DNA of 42,274 nucleotides. Source: CAYUQT01 sp964596165 (GTDB lineage Bacteria > Planctomycetota > Phycisphaerae > UBA1845 > JAFGLZ01). Both the position numbers and the translations under genes were made by a program. The stretch lies in contig CAZQTW010000055.1 of NCBI GenBank assembly GCA_964596165.1, positions 1 through 42,274 on the forward strand. The letters are read 5' to 3'. Each line of letters opens with the position of its first letter. Within the stretch, counting starts at the first letter, position 1. Shown in pieces: positions 31,356 through 40,134 of this stretch. The notes under the pieces were generated by a model. It was not told the origin of the DNA. It saw only the letters and a list, made by a program, of their open reading frames with translations, and ran no database searches.

Positions 31356-32357
31356 CTAGGGAACAGGGACGCGATCGAGGATTGCCTTGACCACATCCTC
31401 GCTGGTCTTCTCTTCCGCTTCGGCTTCGTAGGTAACGATGACTCGGTGGCGCAGGACATCGAGGGCCATGCTCTTGACGTCCTGGGGCGTCACGTAGCCT
31501 CGACCGGAGAGGAACGCGGAGGCCTTCGCGGCAAGGGTGAGGTAAATCGTTGCGCGGGGCGACGCCCCGTACTGGATCCAGTCGGCGATTTCCTCGAGCC
31601 TGTAGGCCGAGGGGTCGCGCGTGGCCAGGACAAGGTCCACGACATAGTCCTTGATCTTGTCGTCGATGTAGATTTCGTCCACGACTTGACGAGCGGAGAA
31701 AAGCTCGGCGGGCGACATGACCGGATCGATCATGGTCTTGGGCTTTGTTTCGGCCATGCGATCGAGGATCTGGCGTTCCTGGGCTTTCGTCGGATAGTTG
31801 ACGATGAGCTTCAGCATGAACCGGTCGACCTGGGCTTCCGGCAGAGGATAGGTACCTTCCTGCTCGATCGGGTTCTGCGTTGCCAGAACGAGGAACGGTT
31901 CGGCGAGCTTGAACGTCTCCTGTCCGATGGTTACCTGACGTTCCTGCATTGCTTCGAGCAAGGCGCTCTGCACTTTAGCCGGGGCACGGTTGATCTCATC
32001 GGCAAGGATGATGTTGCTGAAGATCGGCCCCTTCTTGACCGTGAACTGCCCGCTTTGCGGCTGGTAGACCAGAGTGCCGATCAGGTCCGCCGGAAGCAGG
32101 TCGGGAGTGAACTGAAGCCGTTGGAAGCCGGTGGAAATTCCCCTTGCCAGGCACGACACGGCCGTTGTCTTGGCCAGGCCGGGGACCCCTTCCAGCAGGA
32201 TGTGTCCGTTGGCGAGCAGGCCGACCAGCATCTTGTGAATCATTTGCTCCTGGCCGACGATGACCCGTCCGATCTGCTCGGTCAGCAGGCGAAAGGGTTC
32301 GCTCGTGGCTTTGACCTGCTCTCCAATCTGCTTAACGTCCATCTGAGTGACGGTCAT
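31356..32357 (-). CDS. moxR: MoxR-family AAA+ ATPase
   Basis: A 333-residue AAA+ ATPase that acts as a chaperone for metal insertion or complex assembly with VWA proteins. It begins the Bat operon. Walker A GVPGLAKTT near residue 57, Walker B IILADEINRAP near 114, sensor ATQNPIEQEGTYPLPEAQVDRFM and arginine-finger region DWIQYGASPRA are all present. ATG at 32357 has GGAG eight bases upstream. About 82 bases separate it from the acyl-CoA ligase gene, where no strong promoter was identified. Length is typical for the family. Confidence 0.95.
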   Translation of the reverse strand: MTVTQMDVKQIGEQVKATSEPFRLLTEQIGRVIVGQEQMIHKMLVGLLANGHILLEGVPGLAKTTAVSCLARGISTGFQRLQFTPDLLPADLIGTLVYQPQSGQFTVKKGPIFSNIILADEINRAPAKVQSALLEAMQERQVTIGQETFKLAEPFLVLATQNPIEQEGTYPLPEAQVDRFMLKLIVNYPTKAQERQILDRMAETKPKTMIDPVMSPAELFSARQVVDEIYIDDKIKDYVVDLVLATRDPSAYRLEEIADWIQYGASPRATIYLTLAAKASAFLSGRGYVTPQDVKSMALDVLRHRVIVTYEAEAEEKTSEDVVKAILDRVPVP

Positions 32358-32439
32358 GTTCAGGACTCCGGTTCATGGTGAATAGGGGACGGATCTCAGG
32401 GGCGAACGACAGCGTCAGGTTGGCATCATCTCAATGGTC

Positions 32440-33996
32440 TCACGCTTGCGGCTGTCGCTTGCCCACGACCTCCGCGAGCAGCTGCTTCTTGGCCACCTTG
32501 CCGGTCGGTCCCTTGGGAAGCTCCGGCCGGAACTCCACGATACGTGGATATTTATAGGCAGCCAGGTGTTTTTTGCAATAGTCGATGAGGTCTTGCGACG
32601 TGATGGCGGCGCCGGGTCTAAGGCTGACGACGGCCATGACTTCCTCGCCCAGATACGAATCCGGCACACCGATGACGGCCACCTCTTGCACGTCGGGATG
32701 TGCAAAAACGACGCGCTCGACCTCGGCGGGATACACGTTGAACCCACCGCGGAGGATCAGTTCCTTCTTACGGTCGAGGATGAACACATTCCCGTCGCCG
32801 TCGATTTTGCCCACGTCGCCGGTTCGCAGCCAGCCGTTTACGATCGCCTCTGCGGTCGCCTGCGGTCGCTTGTAGTAGCCTTTCATGACGTTATGACCAC
32901 GGACGACGACCTCTCCCTCCTGTTCCGGTCTCAAGAACTGTCCTCTATCGTCGACGGTGTTTACCTGCACGCCCCAGATCGGACGACCGCTTGAGTGCGG
33001 CACGATAGGGCGACTAATCTGACTGAAGCAGACTACCGGCGAGGTCTCGGTCAGGCCGTAGCCCTGAAGCAGGGGGATACCGAACTTGTCTCGGAACTGC
33101 TCAAACACGGGCCAAGGCAACGGAGCGCCTCCCGACATCGCGACCCGTAGGCTTGCCAAGTCGCCCGTTTCGGCCTTGTCCGACGAGATCAGCGACATGA
33201 ACATGGTGGGTACGCCTGCAAAGAGTGTCACGTTGTTCTTTCGGATGGTTTCGACCGCCGCCTCGGCGTCCCAGCGTGGGAGGTAACAGAGCGACGCCCC
33301 GTACATGAGCGAGGCATTCTGGATAACCGTCTGCCCGAAGCTGTGAAATAGCGGCAGGGCGGCCAACATGGCATGACCGGGTCCCATCAACTTCATCTTG
33401 TCGGGGAACTCGCTGAAGAGCCACAGTGGCATGTACTGGGCGTTACTGTAAAGGTTGAAGTGCGTCAGCTCGACACCTTTGCTGCGGCCGGTGGTGCCCG
33501 ACGTATAGATGATCACCGCCGTGTCGTTCGGGCTCGTCGGCTGGAGGTCCGTCCACGGATCGGTTGCGAGGATCTTTGCGGCGAGATCGTCGGCGTGGCC
33601 GCTGCCGACAAGCAGGAGCTCACGGCACGTATCCACGCGGTCGAACCCGATCGTCGCGACCTCGGCGAAGTCGTGCCAGGCAATCAGGATCTTCGCATCA
33701 CTGTCGTCCAGGTAGTAGGCGACCTCGTCGCCCACGCTGAGGACATTGAGTGTGACGGCGACACCGCCTAATCGCAGGATTCCGAAATAGGCGATCGTGA
33801 AGTAAGGGACGTTCGGAAGCAACAACGCGACTTTGTCGCCGGGCTTGATGCCTTTCGCCCGCAGCAGCGAGGCGATTCGCATGGACGCCTGCTGAAGCTG
33901 GGCGTAGGTCATTCGGAAGTCATCGAGAATCAACGCCACGTGGTCGGGATGCGTACGCAGGGCCTCGTCCAAGACAAAGGCGAGATTCAGGCTCAT
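32440..33996 (-). CDS. long-chain fatty acid-CoA ligase type AMP-forming synthetase
   Basis: A 518-residue AMP-binding enzyme of the ANL superfamily. It activates a carboxylic acid with ATP and transfers it to CoA. The P-loop is IIYTSGTTGRSKGVELTH near 170, then GYGLTETSP near 305, WLRTGDVGKIDGDGN near 400, DRKKELILRGGFNVYPAEVE and the C-terminal Lys motif GPTGKVAKKQL near 500. Length and motifs fit acyl-CoA synthetases of the FadD group. The acid substrate cannot be read from sequence. The gene stands alone between MoxR and the ferredoxin gene, with no sign of an operon. Confidence 0.92.
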   Translation of the reverse strand: MSLNLAFVLDEALRTHPDHVALILDDFRMTYAQLQQASMRIASLLRAKGIKPGDKVALLLPNVPYFTIAYFGILRLGGVAVTLNVLSVGDEVAYYLDDSDAKILIAWHDFAEVATIGFDRVDTCRELLLVGSGHADDLAAKILATDPWTDLQPTSPNDTAVIIYTSGTTGRSKGVELTHFNLYSNAQYMPLWLFSEFPDKMKLMGPGHAMLAALPLFHSFGQTVIQNASLMYGASLCYLPRWDAEAAVETIRKNNVTLFAGVPTMFMSLISSDKAETGDLASLRVAMSGGAPLPWPVFEQFRDKFGIPLLQGYGLTETSPVVCFSQISRPIVPHSSGRPIWGVQVNTVDDRGQFLRPEQEGEVVVRGHNVMKGYYKRPQATAEAIVNGWLRTGDVGKIDGDGNVFILDRKKELILRGGFNVYPAEVERVVFAHPDVQEVAVIGVPDSYLGEEVMAVVSLRPGAAITSQDLIDYCKKHLAAYKYPRIVEFRPELPKGPTGKVAKKQLLAEVVGKRQPQA

Positions 33997-34156
33997 GGAC
34001 TTCCTTCCTGCATGTGCGAGCCACCCCTTAGCCCTGGAGATGAGATGGTGGGCTCCGCCGAACGCCCCTCGGTCGGTTTCTATCTTAACCGATTCGCCCA
34101 GACCTTCTCAAGGAGGCGTCAACCTTGGCAAGCCGAAGGACCGGCGCCTGTCTCCG

Positions 34157-34195
34157 CGCAAGAAAGATCGCCCGATGGGTGAGGTCGGGCGATCT
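34157..34195 (-). terminator. intrinsic terminator after ferredoxin
   Basis: On the minus strand an 11-base perfect stem (arms AGATCGCCCGA / TCGGGCGATCT, 34165-34195, nine-base loop) is followed by TTTCTTGC. It lies 18 bases after the ferredoxin stop and explains its separation from the ligase gene. Confidence 0.8.
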
Positions 34196-34212
34196 ATTCT
34201 CGGTATCCGCGG

Positions 34213-34389
34213 CTATTTTTCGGGGCCGACGATGGCCTCGGTAGGACATTCACCCTTGCAGGTGCCACAATCGGTGCACTTCTCGGCATCGATGACAAAC
34301 TTGTCCGTGCCCTCGCTGATCGCCGATTCCGGGCAAGCCTCCACGCACGTTCCACACGAAATGCATTCATCTGTGATCTTGTGAGCCAT
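34213..34389 (-). CDS. 2x[4Fe-4S] ferredoxin
   Basis: A 58-residue ferredoxin. Two clusters are visible: CISCGTCVEACP (residues 9-20) and CTDCGTCKGECP (residues 38-49). The spacing is the standard clostridial-type C-x2-C-x2-C-x3-CP, and the length is close to the usual 55-60. The ATG at 34389 has AGGAGG four or five bases upstream, and a strong hairpin terminator follows. It is monocistronic. As a low-potential ferredoxin it could be the electron donor or acceptor of the bifurcating hydrogenase at the start of the window (inference; the gene is 25 kb away from it). Confidence 0.95.
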   Translation of the reverse strand: MAHKITDECISCGTCVEACPESAISEGTDKFVIDAEKCTDCGTCKGECPTEAIVGPEK

Positions 34390-34590
34390 GGTTCCTCCTG
34401 AATTCCTGGGCGCCCCTGTTGGTCTGGGCTCGCCGATTCATCTTCACCGGCTACTAAGATAACGGCCGGGCGCCGCGGAAACAAGGAGATCGGAGTCGGT
34501 CTGACCTGAGGCGGCATGCAAGCGCCTCGGAACGGCGGCGTCCCTTCGTTGTGACTGCAGCGAAATCAACCGCAGATGCGACGTCGGGTT

Positions 34591-35205
34591 TCAACTCGCC
34601 GAGTGGCGATTCAACTTAATGATCAGTTCGATCTCTCCGACGCTGTGTCCAAGCTGTCGAGCGATATCGATGGCGCTCTGTCCGGATTTCGCCAGTTGGA
34701 GAACCTGTTGCGTCAAGGCAGGGGCAACCGGCCTATCGGCCGCCGACGAGGCAATCGGGGAGGGGGGAGCAGGCGCAGCCGTTTCCCGCGGAAGCGAAAC
34801 AACGCCATGTGAGGCTTCGCCGTCGACGTCGTGGGGGACGGGCTCGGCCTTCTCCGGGGAGGACTCAAGCGGTTCCCTGTGATCGCTGAGTGCCTTGAGC
34901 TCGGCGATTCGTCGGTCCGCGTCGGTGATCGCTTTCTCGAGTTTGGCGAACCGGACATCAATCTGGGAGTTGATCTCACGTGAGAGTCTCTGCAATTGCA
35001 TGACCAGTTCCGAGATGTCGTTGCGAAGTCCGTCGTGATCGTAGGTTCGTGCCAGATGCTCTCGCAGCCGCTCGTGAACCTCATCTTGGGGCCGGCTCAT
35101 GCGGCGTTTGGCGCTGATTCGCAACATGATGATGACGATGACCACGCCGGCCAGGATCATGAGGGTGGGAAGGTCGAGGGGTGCTGTGGCAGATAGCATG
35201 TTCAT
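34591..35205 (-). CDS. membrane-anchored coiled-coil protein with C-terminal HTH-like motif
   Basis: A 204-residue protein. One N-terminal membrane segment (LPTLMILAGVVIVIIMLRI) precedes a helical stretch that looks coiled-coil (ELVMQLQRLSREINSQIDVRFAKLEKAITDADRRIAELKAL), then a proline/alanine-rich linker. The final 35 residues (QVLQLAKSGQSAIDIARQLGHSVGEIELIIKLNR) resemble a small helix-turn-helix of the type in DUF2802/DUF6115 proteins. It is anchored to the membrane, so DNA binding is doubtful; oligomerisation is another use. The start overlaps the stop of larC by four bases (ATGA). The function is unknown. Confidence 0.75.
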   Translation of the reverse strand: MNMLSATAPLDLPTLMILAGVVIVIIMLRISAKRRMSRPQDEVHERLREHLARTYDHDGLRNDISELVMQLQRLSREINSQIDVRFAKLEKAITDADRRIAELKALSDHREPLESSPEKAEPVPHDVDGEASHGVVSLPRETAAPAPPSPIASSAADRPVAPALTQQVLQLAKSGQSAIDIARQLGHSVGEIELIIKLNRHSAS

Positions 35206-36419
35206 GGCACCTGGGTCTTGTCGGGCCTTGTTTCGTGCCAGGCAAGTCGTGCTGCGTCGATAACGACACGAAGCGGAACGTCATGATGGGTGGCTGCCGA
35301 CCTGCAATCGTCGAACTCCGGCGAAGCGGTCAGCAGCCGGCCCGAGCGCCGGCCGACCTTCATGCGAACGGGGCCGAATTGCGTCTGTACGGTCACGTGT
35401 TCCCGGGACAGTTTGCGTCGCAAGACGCGATGGCTTCGAACGCCGAAGGTCGTCGTCTCCGCAAACAGGAGGGCCTCCAGTTCCGGCGCGGCAGCGGAAT
35501 GACAGAGGACGGTCACCTGCACCGCCGGGCGGTTCTTCTTCATGACGACCGGCGTGCAGTAGGCGTCCAATGCCCCCGCGAGCATCAGGCGATCACACGC
35601 ATGCGCGATCATCTCGGCCGTGGCATCATCGATGTTCGCCTCGAGGACGGTGACCTCATCCTGTTCGTCTTCGGCGGCGATTGCGTCGTTGGGCCCCGTC
35701 GCTTGTCCCAGCAGGACTCGCAGGATGTTGGGGCGGTGTTTGCCCTCGCGCCGACCGGCGCCACAGCCCACGCGCTCGAGGGTCATGGCCGGCAGAGGCC
35801 CGAAGTGTGCGGTGGCGGTCGTCAGTATTGCCGCACCGGTCGGCGTGGTCAGTTCTCCCGGCTCGCTTGTCTCCGCGATGGGGACGCCTTGAAGCAGGAG
35901 AGCCGTTGCCGGGGCGGGCACCGGCATCTCGCCGTGGTCGCAACGGATCACGCCACTTCCCACGGGGATGGGAGAACAGACGACCTTCTCAATTTCGAGT
36001 TCAGCCAGCCCAATCGACGCGCCGACAACGTCAACGATGGCGTCGATGGCGCCGACTTCGTGGAAATGGACCTTCTCGATCGTGGTGCCGTGCGCCTGGG
36101 CTTCCGCCTCGGCAAGGCGGTGGAAGACGCGCTTGGAGACGGATTTGACGGCGTCGGATATGGAGGCCCCATCGATAATGGCCAGGATGTGAGAAAGATG
36201 GCGATGGGGTTTGTCGGCGGTCGGGTCGACGTTCACATGGAACTGCGTCGCTTGGAATCCCTGTTTACGGACCCTCTCGGCAAGGATGCCATAGCCCGAG
36301 AGATCAAGGCGGGCGAGTTGATCGCGGAGTCGGTCGACGGACAGCCCGGCGTCAATGAGGGCACCGAGGATCATGTCACCGCTGGCACCGTTGAAACAAT
36401 CGAAGTAGGCGATTCGCAT
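35202..36419 (-). CDS. larC: nickel-pincer cofactor biosynthesis protein LarC
   Basis: A 405-residue LarC family protein. LarC inserts nickel into the pyridinium bis-thiocarboxylate cofactor of lactate racemase and related enzymes. The start MRIAYFDCFNGASGDMILGAL and internal ETSEPGELTTPTGAAIL, VHFHEVGAIDAIVDVVGA and VLEANIDDATAEMIAHA are family signatures. It is a single frame; in Lactobacillus, larC is read by programmed frameshifting across larC1/larC2, and here no frameshift is needed. LarB, LarE and LarA are not in the window. A perfect palindrome sits just ahead of the start (36422-36433). Confidence 0.93.
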   Translation of the reverse strand: MRIAYFDCFNGASGDMILGALIDAGLSVDRLRDQLARLDLSGYGILAERVRKQGFQATQFHVNVDPTADKPHRHLSHILAIIDGASISDAVKSVSKRVFHRLAEAEAQAHGTTIEKVHFHEVGAIDAIVDVVGASIGLAELEIEKVVCSPIPVGSGVIRCDHGEMPVPAPATALLLQGVPIAETSEPGELTTPTGAAILTTATAHFGPLPAMTLERVGCGAGRREGKHRPNILRVLLGQATGPNDAIAAEDEQDEVTVLEANIDDATAEMIAHACDRLMLAGALDAYCTPVVMKKNRPAVQVTVLCHSAAAPELEALLFAETTTFGVRSHRVLRRKLSREHVTVQTQFGPVRMKVGRRSGRLLTASPEFDDCRSAATHHDVPLRVVIDAARLAWHETRPDKTQVP

Positions 36420-36602
36420 CGGAGGTCGACCTCTGCCGCAGGTTCGTTGCCTCTAGTTTAGGCCAAACAGGGTATGGGGGACAATACGGGAGGGGCTGTT
36501 CGGGGCGATACGGTCAGGCAGACATGGGCCGTTGACGCAGCGTCGCCGCGTCGCTTGCCGGCTTTGGGTTTGGGGGACGCATGGCGCCGCTCGTGCAGCG
36601 AT

Positions 36603-38687
36603 TCAGCCCACGTCGATCAGTTCAAGACGCCCCGGCATGGCCCTCAAGAGAGCGTTTCGAATAGGGGCGTGCTTCCGGTCGGTCAAGTGAGGATCTTCGG
36701 CCAGAAGGTCGGCGGCGTCGCTTCGGGCCATCGCCAACAACTGAACGTCGGCCACGAGGTCGGCGATCCGAAGGTCAAAGCCGTGCTGCCTCTCGCCCCC
36801 CAAGAGATCGCCGGGACCGCGCAACAGAAGGTCTTCCTCCGCGATCTGAAACCCATCCGTGGTCCTAACGAGGACCTCGAGCCTGGTCCGCGCGGTCTGT
36901 CCGGGGTCGGCGGCCATCAGGAGGCAGTGGCTGGGTCGGCTTCCCCGTCCGATTCTGCCGCGCAGTTGGTGAAGCTGAGATAGGCCGAATCGCTCGGCAT
37001 TTTGAATCACCATGATGGTGGCATTGGGTACGTCGATGCCGACCTCGACCACGGTCGTTGCGGCCAGGACGTCGATCTGACCGGAAACGAACCGGCGCAT
37101 GATGCGCTCCTTCTCATGCGACTTCATTCGGCCGTGAAGGAGTTCGATACGGCATCCGGGCAGGATTGAATGACGCAGTCGCTCGACCTCGACGGTAACC
37201 GCGGAGAGCGAACTGTCGTCGGACTCCTCGACCAGGGGGCAGACGATGTAGGCTTGTTCGCCTGCCGAGATCCGTTCGCGGACGAAGTCCCAGGCCGTTT
37301 GGGTGTCGTTGGGTGAAACGTAACGTGTGCGGACCGGCCGTCGACCCGGCGGCAGGGCGTCAATTACGGAGACATCCAGGTCTCCGAAGAGCGTCATCGC
37401 CAGGGTCCTGGGAATCGGCGTTGCCGTCATGACAAGGTAGTGGGGGTATCTGCTGCCCGCCTTGCTTCGGATGGTTGCTCGTTGAACGACACCGAATTTG
37501 TGCTGCTCGTCCACAATCACCAGACCCAAACGATGGAACATTACGTCGCGCTCGAGAAGTGCCTGAGTGCCGACGACAATGTCGACCTCACCCCGCGCGA
37601 TTCGGTCGACACAGTCGTCTCGTTGCGAACGAGGAAGTCCTCCGACCAGGAGGGAGGTACGGACGCGACTGCCCGCCAGGTATGTCTGGATGCTGCGGTG
37701 GTGTTGTTCTGCGAGAATCTCGGTGGGGGCCATGATGGCGACTTGATGCCGGTGCGCGACGGTCAACAAGGCGGCGTAGAGCGCAACGACGGTCTTGCCC
37801 GAACCGACGTCGCCCTGCAGAAGGCGATTCATGGGAACCGGCTTGGCGAGGTCGGACACGATGTCGTGGATGGCCTTCTCTTGTGCCGCCGTCAGCTTGA
37901 ATGGAAACCGGCGCCGTATTCGGCCATCGATGAGATCGGTGTTGACGATCGAAGGCCCTTGCAGGGATGACTTGGCATGACGCCGTTTCAGCAGAATGGC
38001 CAACTGCATGAGAAAGAGTTCGTCGTATGCGAGACGCCTGCGGGCGAGGGGGGCATCGTCGATGCCCACCGGCTTGTGCAGTCGTTCAATGGCCACGCGC
38101 CGTAAAGGTAAGTCACGCTTTCTGCGGAATCCCTCGTCGAACCATTCATCAACCTGGTCGATCACGGCGGGCAGGACCCGATCGACCGCTCGCGCAATCT
38201 GCTGGCTGGTGATGCCTGCGACGGTGGAATAAACCGGCAGCAGACGGGGCTGACCGGCGACTCGATCATCCTCGTCCTCCGCAAGAACCCGGAGCGAAGG
38301 GTTCACAAACTGTGGCCGTCCCTTGTATTCACCGACGATGCCGGAGACGCGAATGGTATCGCCCGGCGTGACGTTGCTCTGAACCCAACTCGCGTTGAAC
38401 CAGCGCGCCCAGCATTGACCCGTTGCGTCGACGATCCTGACCACGACCGACGGTCGTCGAAAACCGCCGTGCGAGCGGACACTCGCCGCTTTGCCGATGA
38501 CGGTGCAGGCTTCTCCCAGCTCCAATTCGCGCACGGAACAGGCGGGCGGTTCCCGTTCGTATCGAAAAGGCAGATGGAGGATCAGATCGCTGACGGTGTG
38601 AATTCCGAGGGCGGCCAGCCTTTCGGCCCGCTTTGGCCCGATCCCTGGGATATACTGTGCCGGGCTGTCGAGCGTCAGTTGGGCCAC
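36603..38687 (-). CDS. recG: ATP-dependent DNA helicase RecG
   Basis: A 694-residue RecG, normal length. It remodels stalled forks and branch-migrates Holliday-type junctions. An OB-fold wedge domain covers residues about 50-140 (AASVRSHGG...VDATGQCWARWFN). Helicase motifs: LLQGDVGSGKT (Walker A at 292-299), APTEILAEQH, DEQHKFG (393-399), VMTATPIPRT, and C-terminal QLHQLRGRIGRGS. Start is a GTG at 38687 with no strong ribosome site visible. The LysM gene upstream ends 31 bases earlier. Its 3' side has an 180-base gap to larC containing no gene. Confidence 0.97.
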   Translation of the reverse strand: MAQLTLDSPAQYIPGIGPKRAERLAALGIHTVSDLILHLPFRYEREPPACSVRELELGEACTVIGKAASVRSHGGFRRPSVVVRIVDATGQCWARWFNASWVQSNVTPGDTIRVSGIVGEYKGRPQFVNPSLRVLAEDEDDRVAGQPRLLPVYSTVAGITSQQIARAVDRVLPAVIDQVDEWFDEGFRRKRDLPLRRVAIERLHKPVGIDDAPLARRRLAYDELFLMQLAILLKRRHAKSSLQGPSIVNTDLIDGRIRRRFPFKLTAAQEKAIHDIVSDLAKPVPMNRLLQGDVGSGKTVVALYAALLTVAHRHQVAIMAPTEILAEQHHRSIQTYLAGSRVRTSLLVGGLPRSQRDDCVDRIARGEVDIVVGTQALLERDVMFHRLGLVIVDEQHKFGVVQRATIRSKAGSRYPHYLVMTATPIPRTLAMTLFGDLDVSVIDALPPGRRPVRTRYVSPNDTQTAWDFVRERISAGEQAYIVCPLVEESDDSSLSAVTVEVERLRHSILPGCRIELLHGRMKSHEKERIMRRFVSGQIDVLAATTVVEVGIDVPNATIMVIQNAERFGLSQLHQLRGRIGRGSRPSHCLLMAADPGQTARTRLEVLVRTTDGFQIAEEDLLLRGPGDLLGGERQHGFDLRIADLVADVQLLAMARSDAADLLAEDPHLTDRKHAPIRNALLRAMPGRLELIDVG

Positions 38688-38718
38688 GAGAGACGACGAG
38701 CAGGAACCATCACTAAAG

Positions 38719-39132
38719 CTATGGAATGATGAGCTTCATTCCGACTCGAACGTTCTTCGGATCATCCAAGCGATTCCGGTTTGCCTGGTAGATCTTTCGC
38801 CATTGTCTTTGATCAGCATAGTACTGGCGGGCCAAGCCGAAAAGGGTCTCACCCGGTTGGACCAAATGCACGCGCGGGGATTTGGGCGCAACGCCATACG
38901 GGTCATTGGATTGGACTGGGGCTTCGTGAACCGCAAGCATGGCCGGGGTACGAGGTTCGGGAAGCGGACGTGCGGGAGCCGTGGCCGGAGTCTGCTGGGG
39001 AATCAGGCTTTCAATCGATTGAGAAGGAGGAACCGGCTTGTTTCGCGGAGCGCCCCAGTTGAGGTTTTGCTGGCACGCCGCCAGAGGCAGCGTCAAAACG
39101 AAAAGCCCGCAGTATGCGATCCCTCGCTTCAC
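38719..39132 (-). CDS. LysM-domain lipoprotein
   Basis: A 137-residue protein from the GTG at 39132, which has GGGAGG six bases upstream (an ATG at 39153 also exists). A signal peptide with lipobox LPLAAC ends near Cys20. A proline-rich linker of about 65 residues leads to a LysM domain at the C-terminus: HLVQPGETLFGLARQYYADQRQWRKIYQANRN..VRVGMKLIIP. LysM binds peptidoglycan, so this is probably an outer-membrane or membrane-anchored wall-binding lipoprotein. It precedes recG by 31 bases without evident functional link. Confidence 0.87.
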   Translation of the reverse strand: MKRGIAYCGLFVLTLPLAACQQNLNWGAPRNKPVPPSQSIESLIPQQTPATAPARPLPEPRTPAMLAVHEAPVQSNDPYGVAPKSPRVHLVQPGETLFGLARQYYADQRQWRKIYQANRNRLDDPKNVRVGMKLIIP

Positions 39133-39298
39133 GTTGGACCTCCCTCTTGGCATCCCTTGGCGCGACCTGCCGCCTTGACAAACCCTGGTTACGCCCTAGT
39201 CCTCTATATCGGTTGGATACTCGTGGTCGGAACAGGGGTTGTCAAACCCCATCAAAGTAGACGAATGTCCTAAGGATGTGGGAGATCCCGAATAGGGG

Positions 39299-40030
39299 CT
39301 ACTGTCTGCGATCGCTTCCCTCCCAGCCCGCCTTCCCAATGAGGGGGACAAAGCGACAAGCGATGCCGGGGCGCTCGATTGTCGTGGTGCCCGCACGCTC
39401 CACAAGCGTCAGGGTTTGCTGGCCCTCACCGCCGACGGGGACCACCAGCCGCCCACCATCGGCAAGTTGCTCGATGAGCGCCGGCGGGACTGAGGGAGCG
39501 CCGGCCGTTACCATGATTCGATCATAGGGGGCCTCTCGGGGCCATCCCAGAGAACCGTCGTCCACCACGAGTGTCACATTGTCCATGCCCAGTTCGCGGA
39601 GTCGACCGGCCGCCAGCTCGCTCAGGACCGATAGACGTTCGATGCTGTACACATGCCGGGCCAGGGACGCCAAGATGGCCGTCTGGTAGCCTGACCCGGT
39701 ACCCACCTCAAGGACTCGATGATGGGGCTGGACATCGAGGAGTTGCGTCATCAGCCCCACGATGTAGGGTTGAGAGATGGTTTGTCCGGCTTGGATGGGC
39801 ATAGCCTGGTCTTCGTACGCCGAGGCCTCATCGGACGGCAAGACGAATCGCTCGCGGGGTACACGACTCATGACGGCAAGCACGCGTTCGTCGTCGACGC
39901 CGCGATTGCGTAACTGAATGTTTACCATCTCCAGGCGACTGCGGGCGTACCCGTCTTCTGATTCCCGACCATTGGGCATGGAGAAGTATTGCAGCATGGG
40001 GCTGCGATTGTACGGTCGCGCCTGGCCCAT
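39299..40030 (-). CDS. pcm: protein-L-isoaspartate O-methyltransferase
   Basis: Repairs isoaspartyl residues using S-adenosylmethionine. The frame is 243 residues; the core is about 200, so the start may be later: ATG at 40030 (GGGTGG nearby), or in-frame ATG codons at 39997 and 39979. Segments: ERVLAVMSRVPRERFVLP, AYEDQAMPIQAGQTISQPYIVGLMTQLL, SAM motif I VLEVGTGSGYQTAILA near residue 103, and YDRIMVTAGAPSVPPALIEQLADGGRLVVPVG. Family signature matches well. It is monocistronic or with a small gap to the neighbouring LysM gene. Confidence 0.94.
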   Translation of the reverse strand: MGQARPYNRSPMLQYFSMPNGRESEDGYARSRLEMVNIQLRNRGVDDERVLAVMSRVPRERFVLPSDEASAYEDQAMPIQAGQTISQPYIVGLMTQLLDVQPHHRVLEVGTGSGYQTAILASLARHVYSIERLSVLSELAAGRLRELGMDNVTLVVDDGSLGWPREAPYDRIMVTAGAPSVPPALIEQLADGGRLVVPVGGEGQQTLTLVERAGTTTIERPGIACRFVPLIGKAGWEGSDRRQ

Positions 40031-40134
40031 CGTCCACCCGAGAGTCGCGGGCAGATCAAGAGCAGACTTTGTCGGGCCCCTCCCCTAAGGACGAATATGA
40101 TTCGGCTAGGCGATCCACTCGAGTGATGCCTACC

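Noticed and set aside
35181..36461. Plus-strand frame of 426 residues
   Set aside because: Antisense to larC.
39235..39250. Inverted repeat GGGGTTGTCAAACCCC upstream of the LysM gene
   Set aside because: Short six-base stem without T tract or matching promoter boxes; probably chance.
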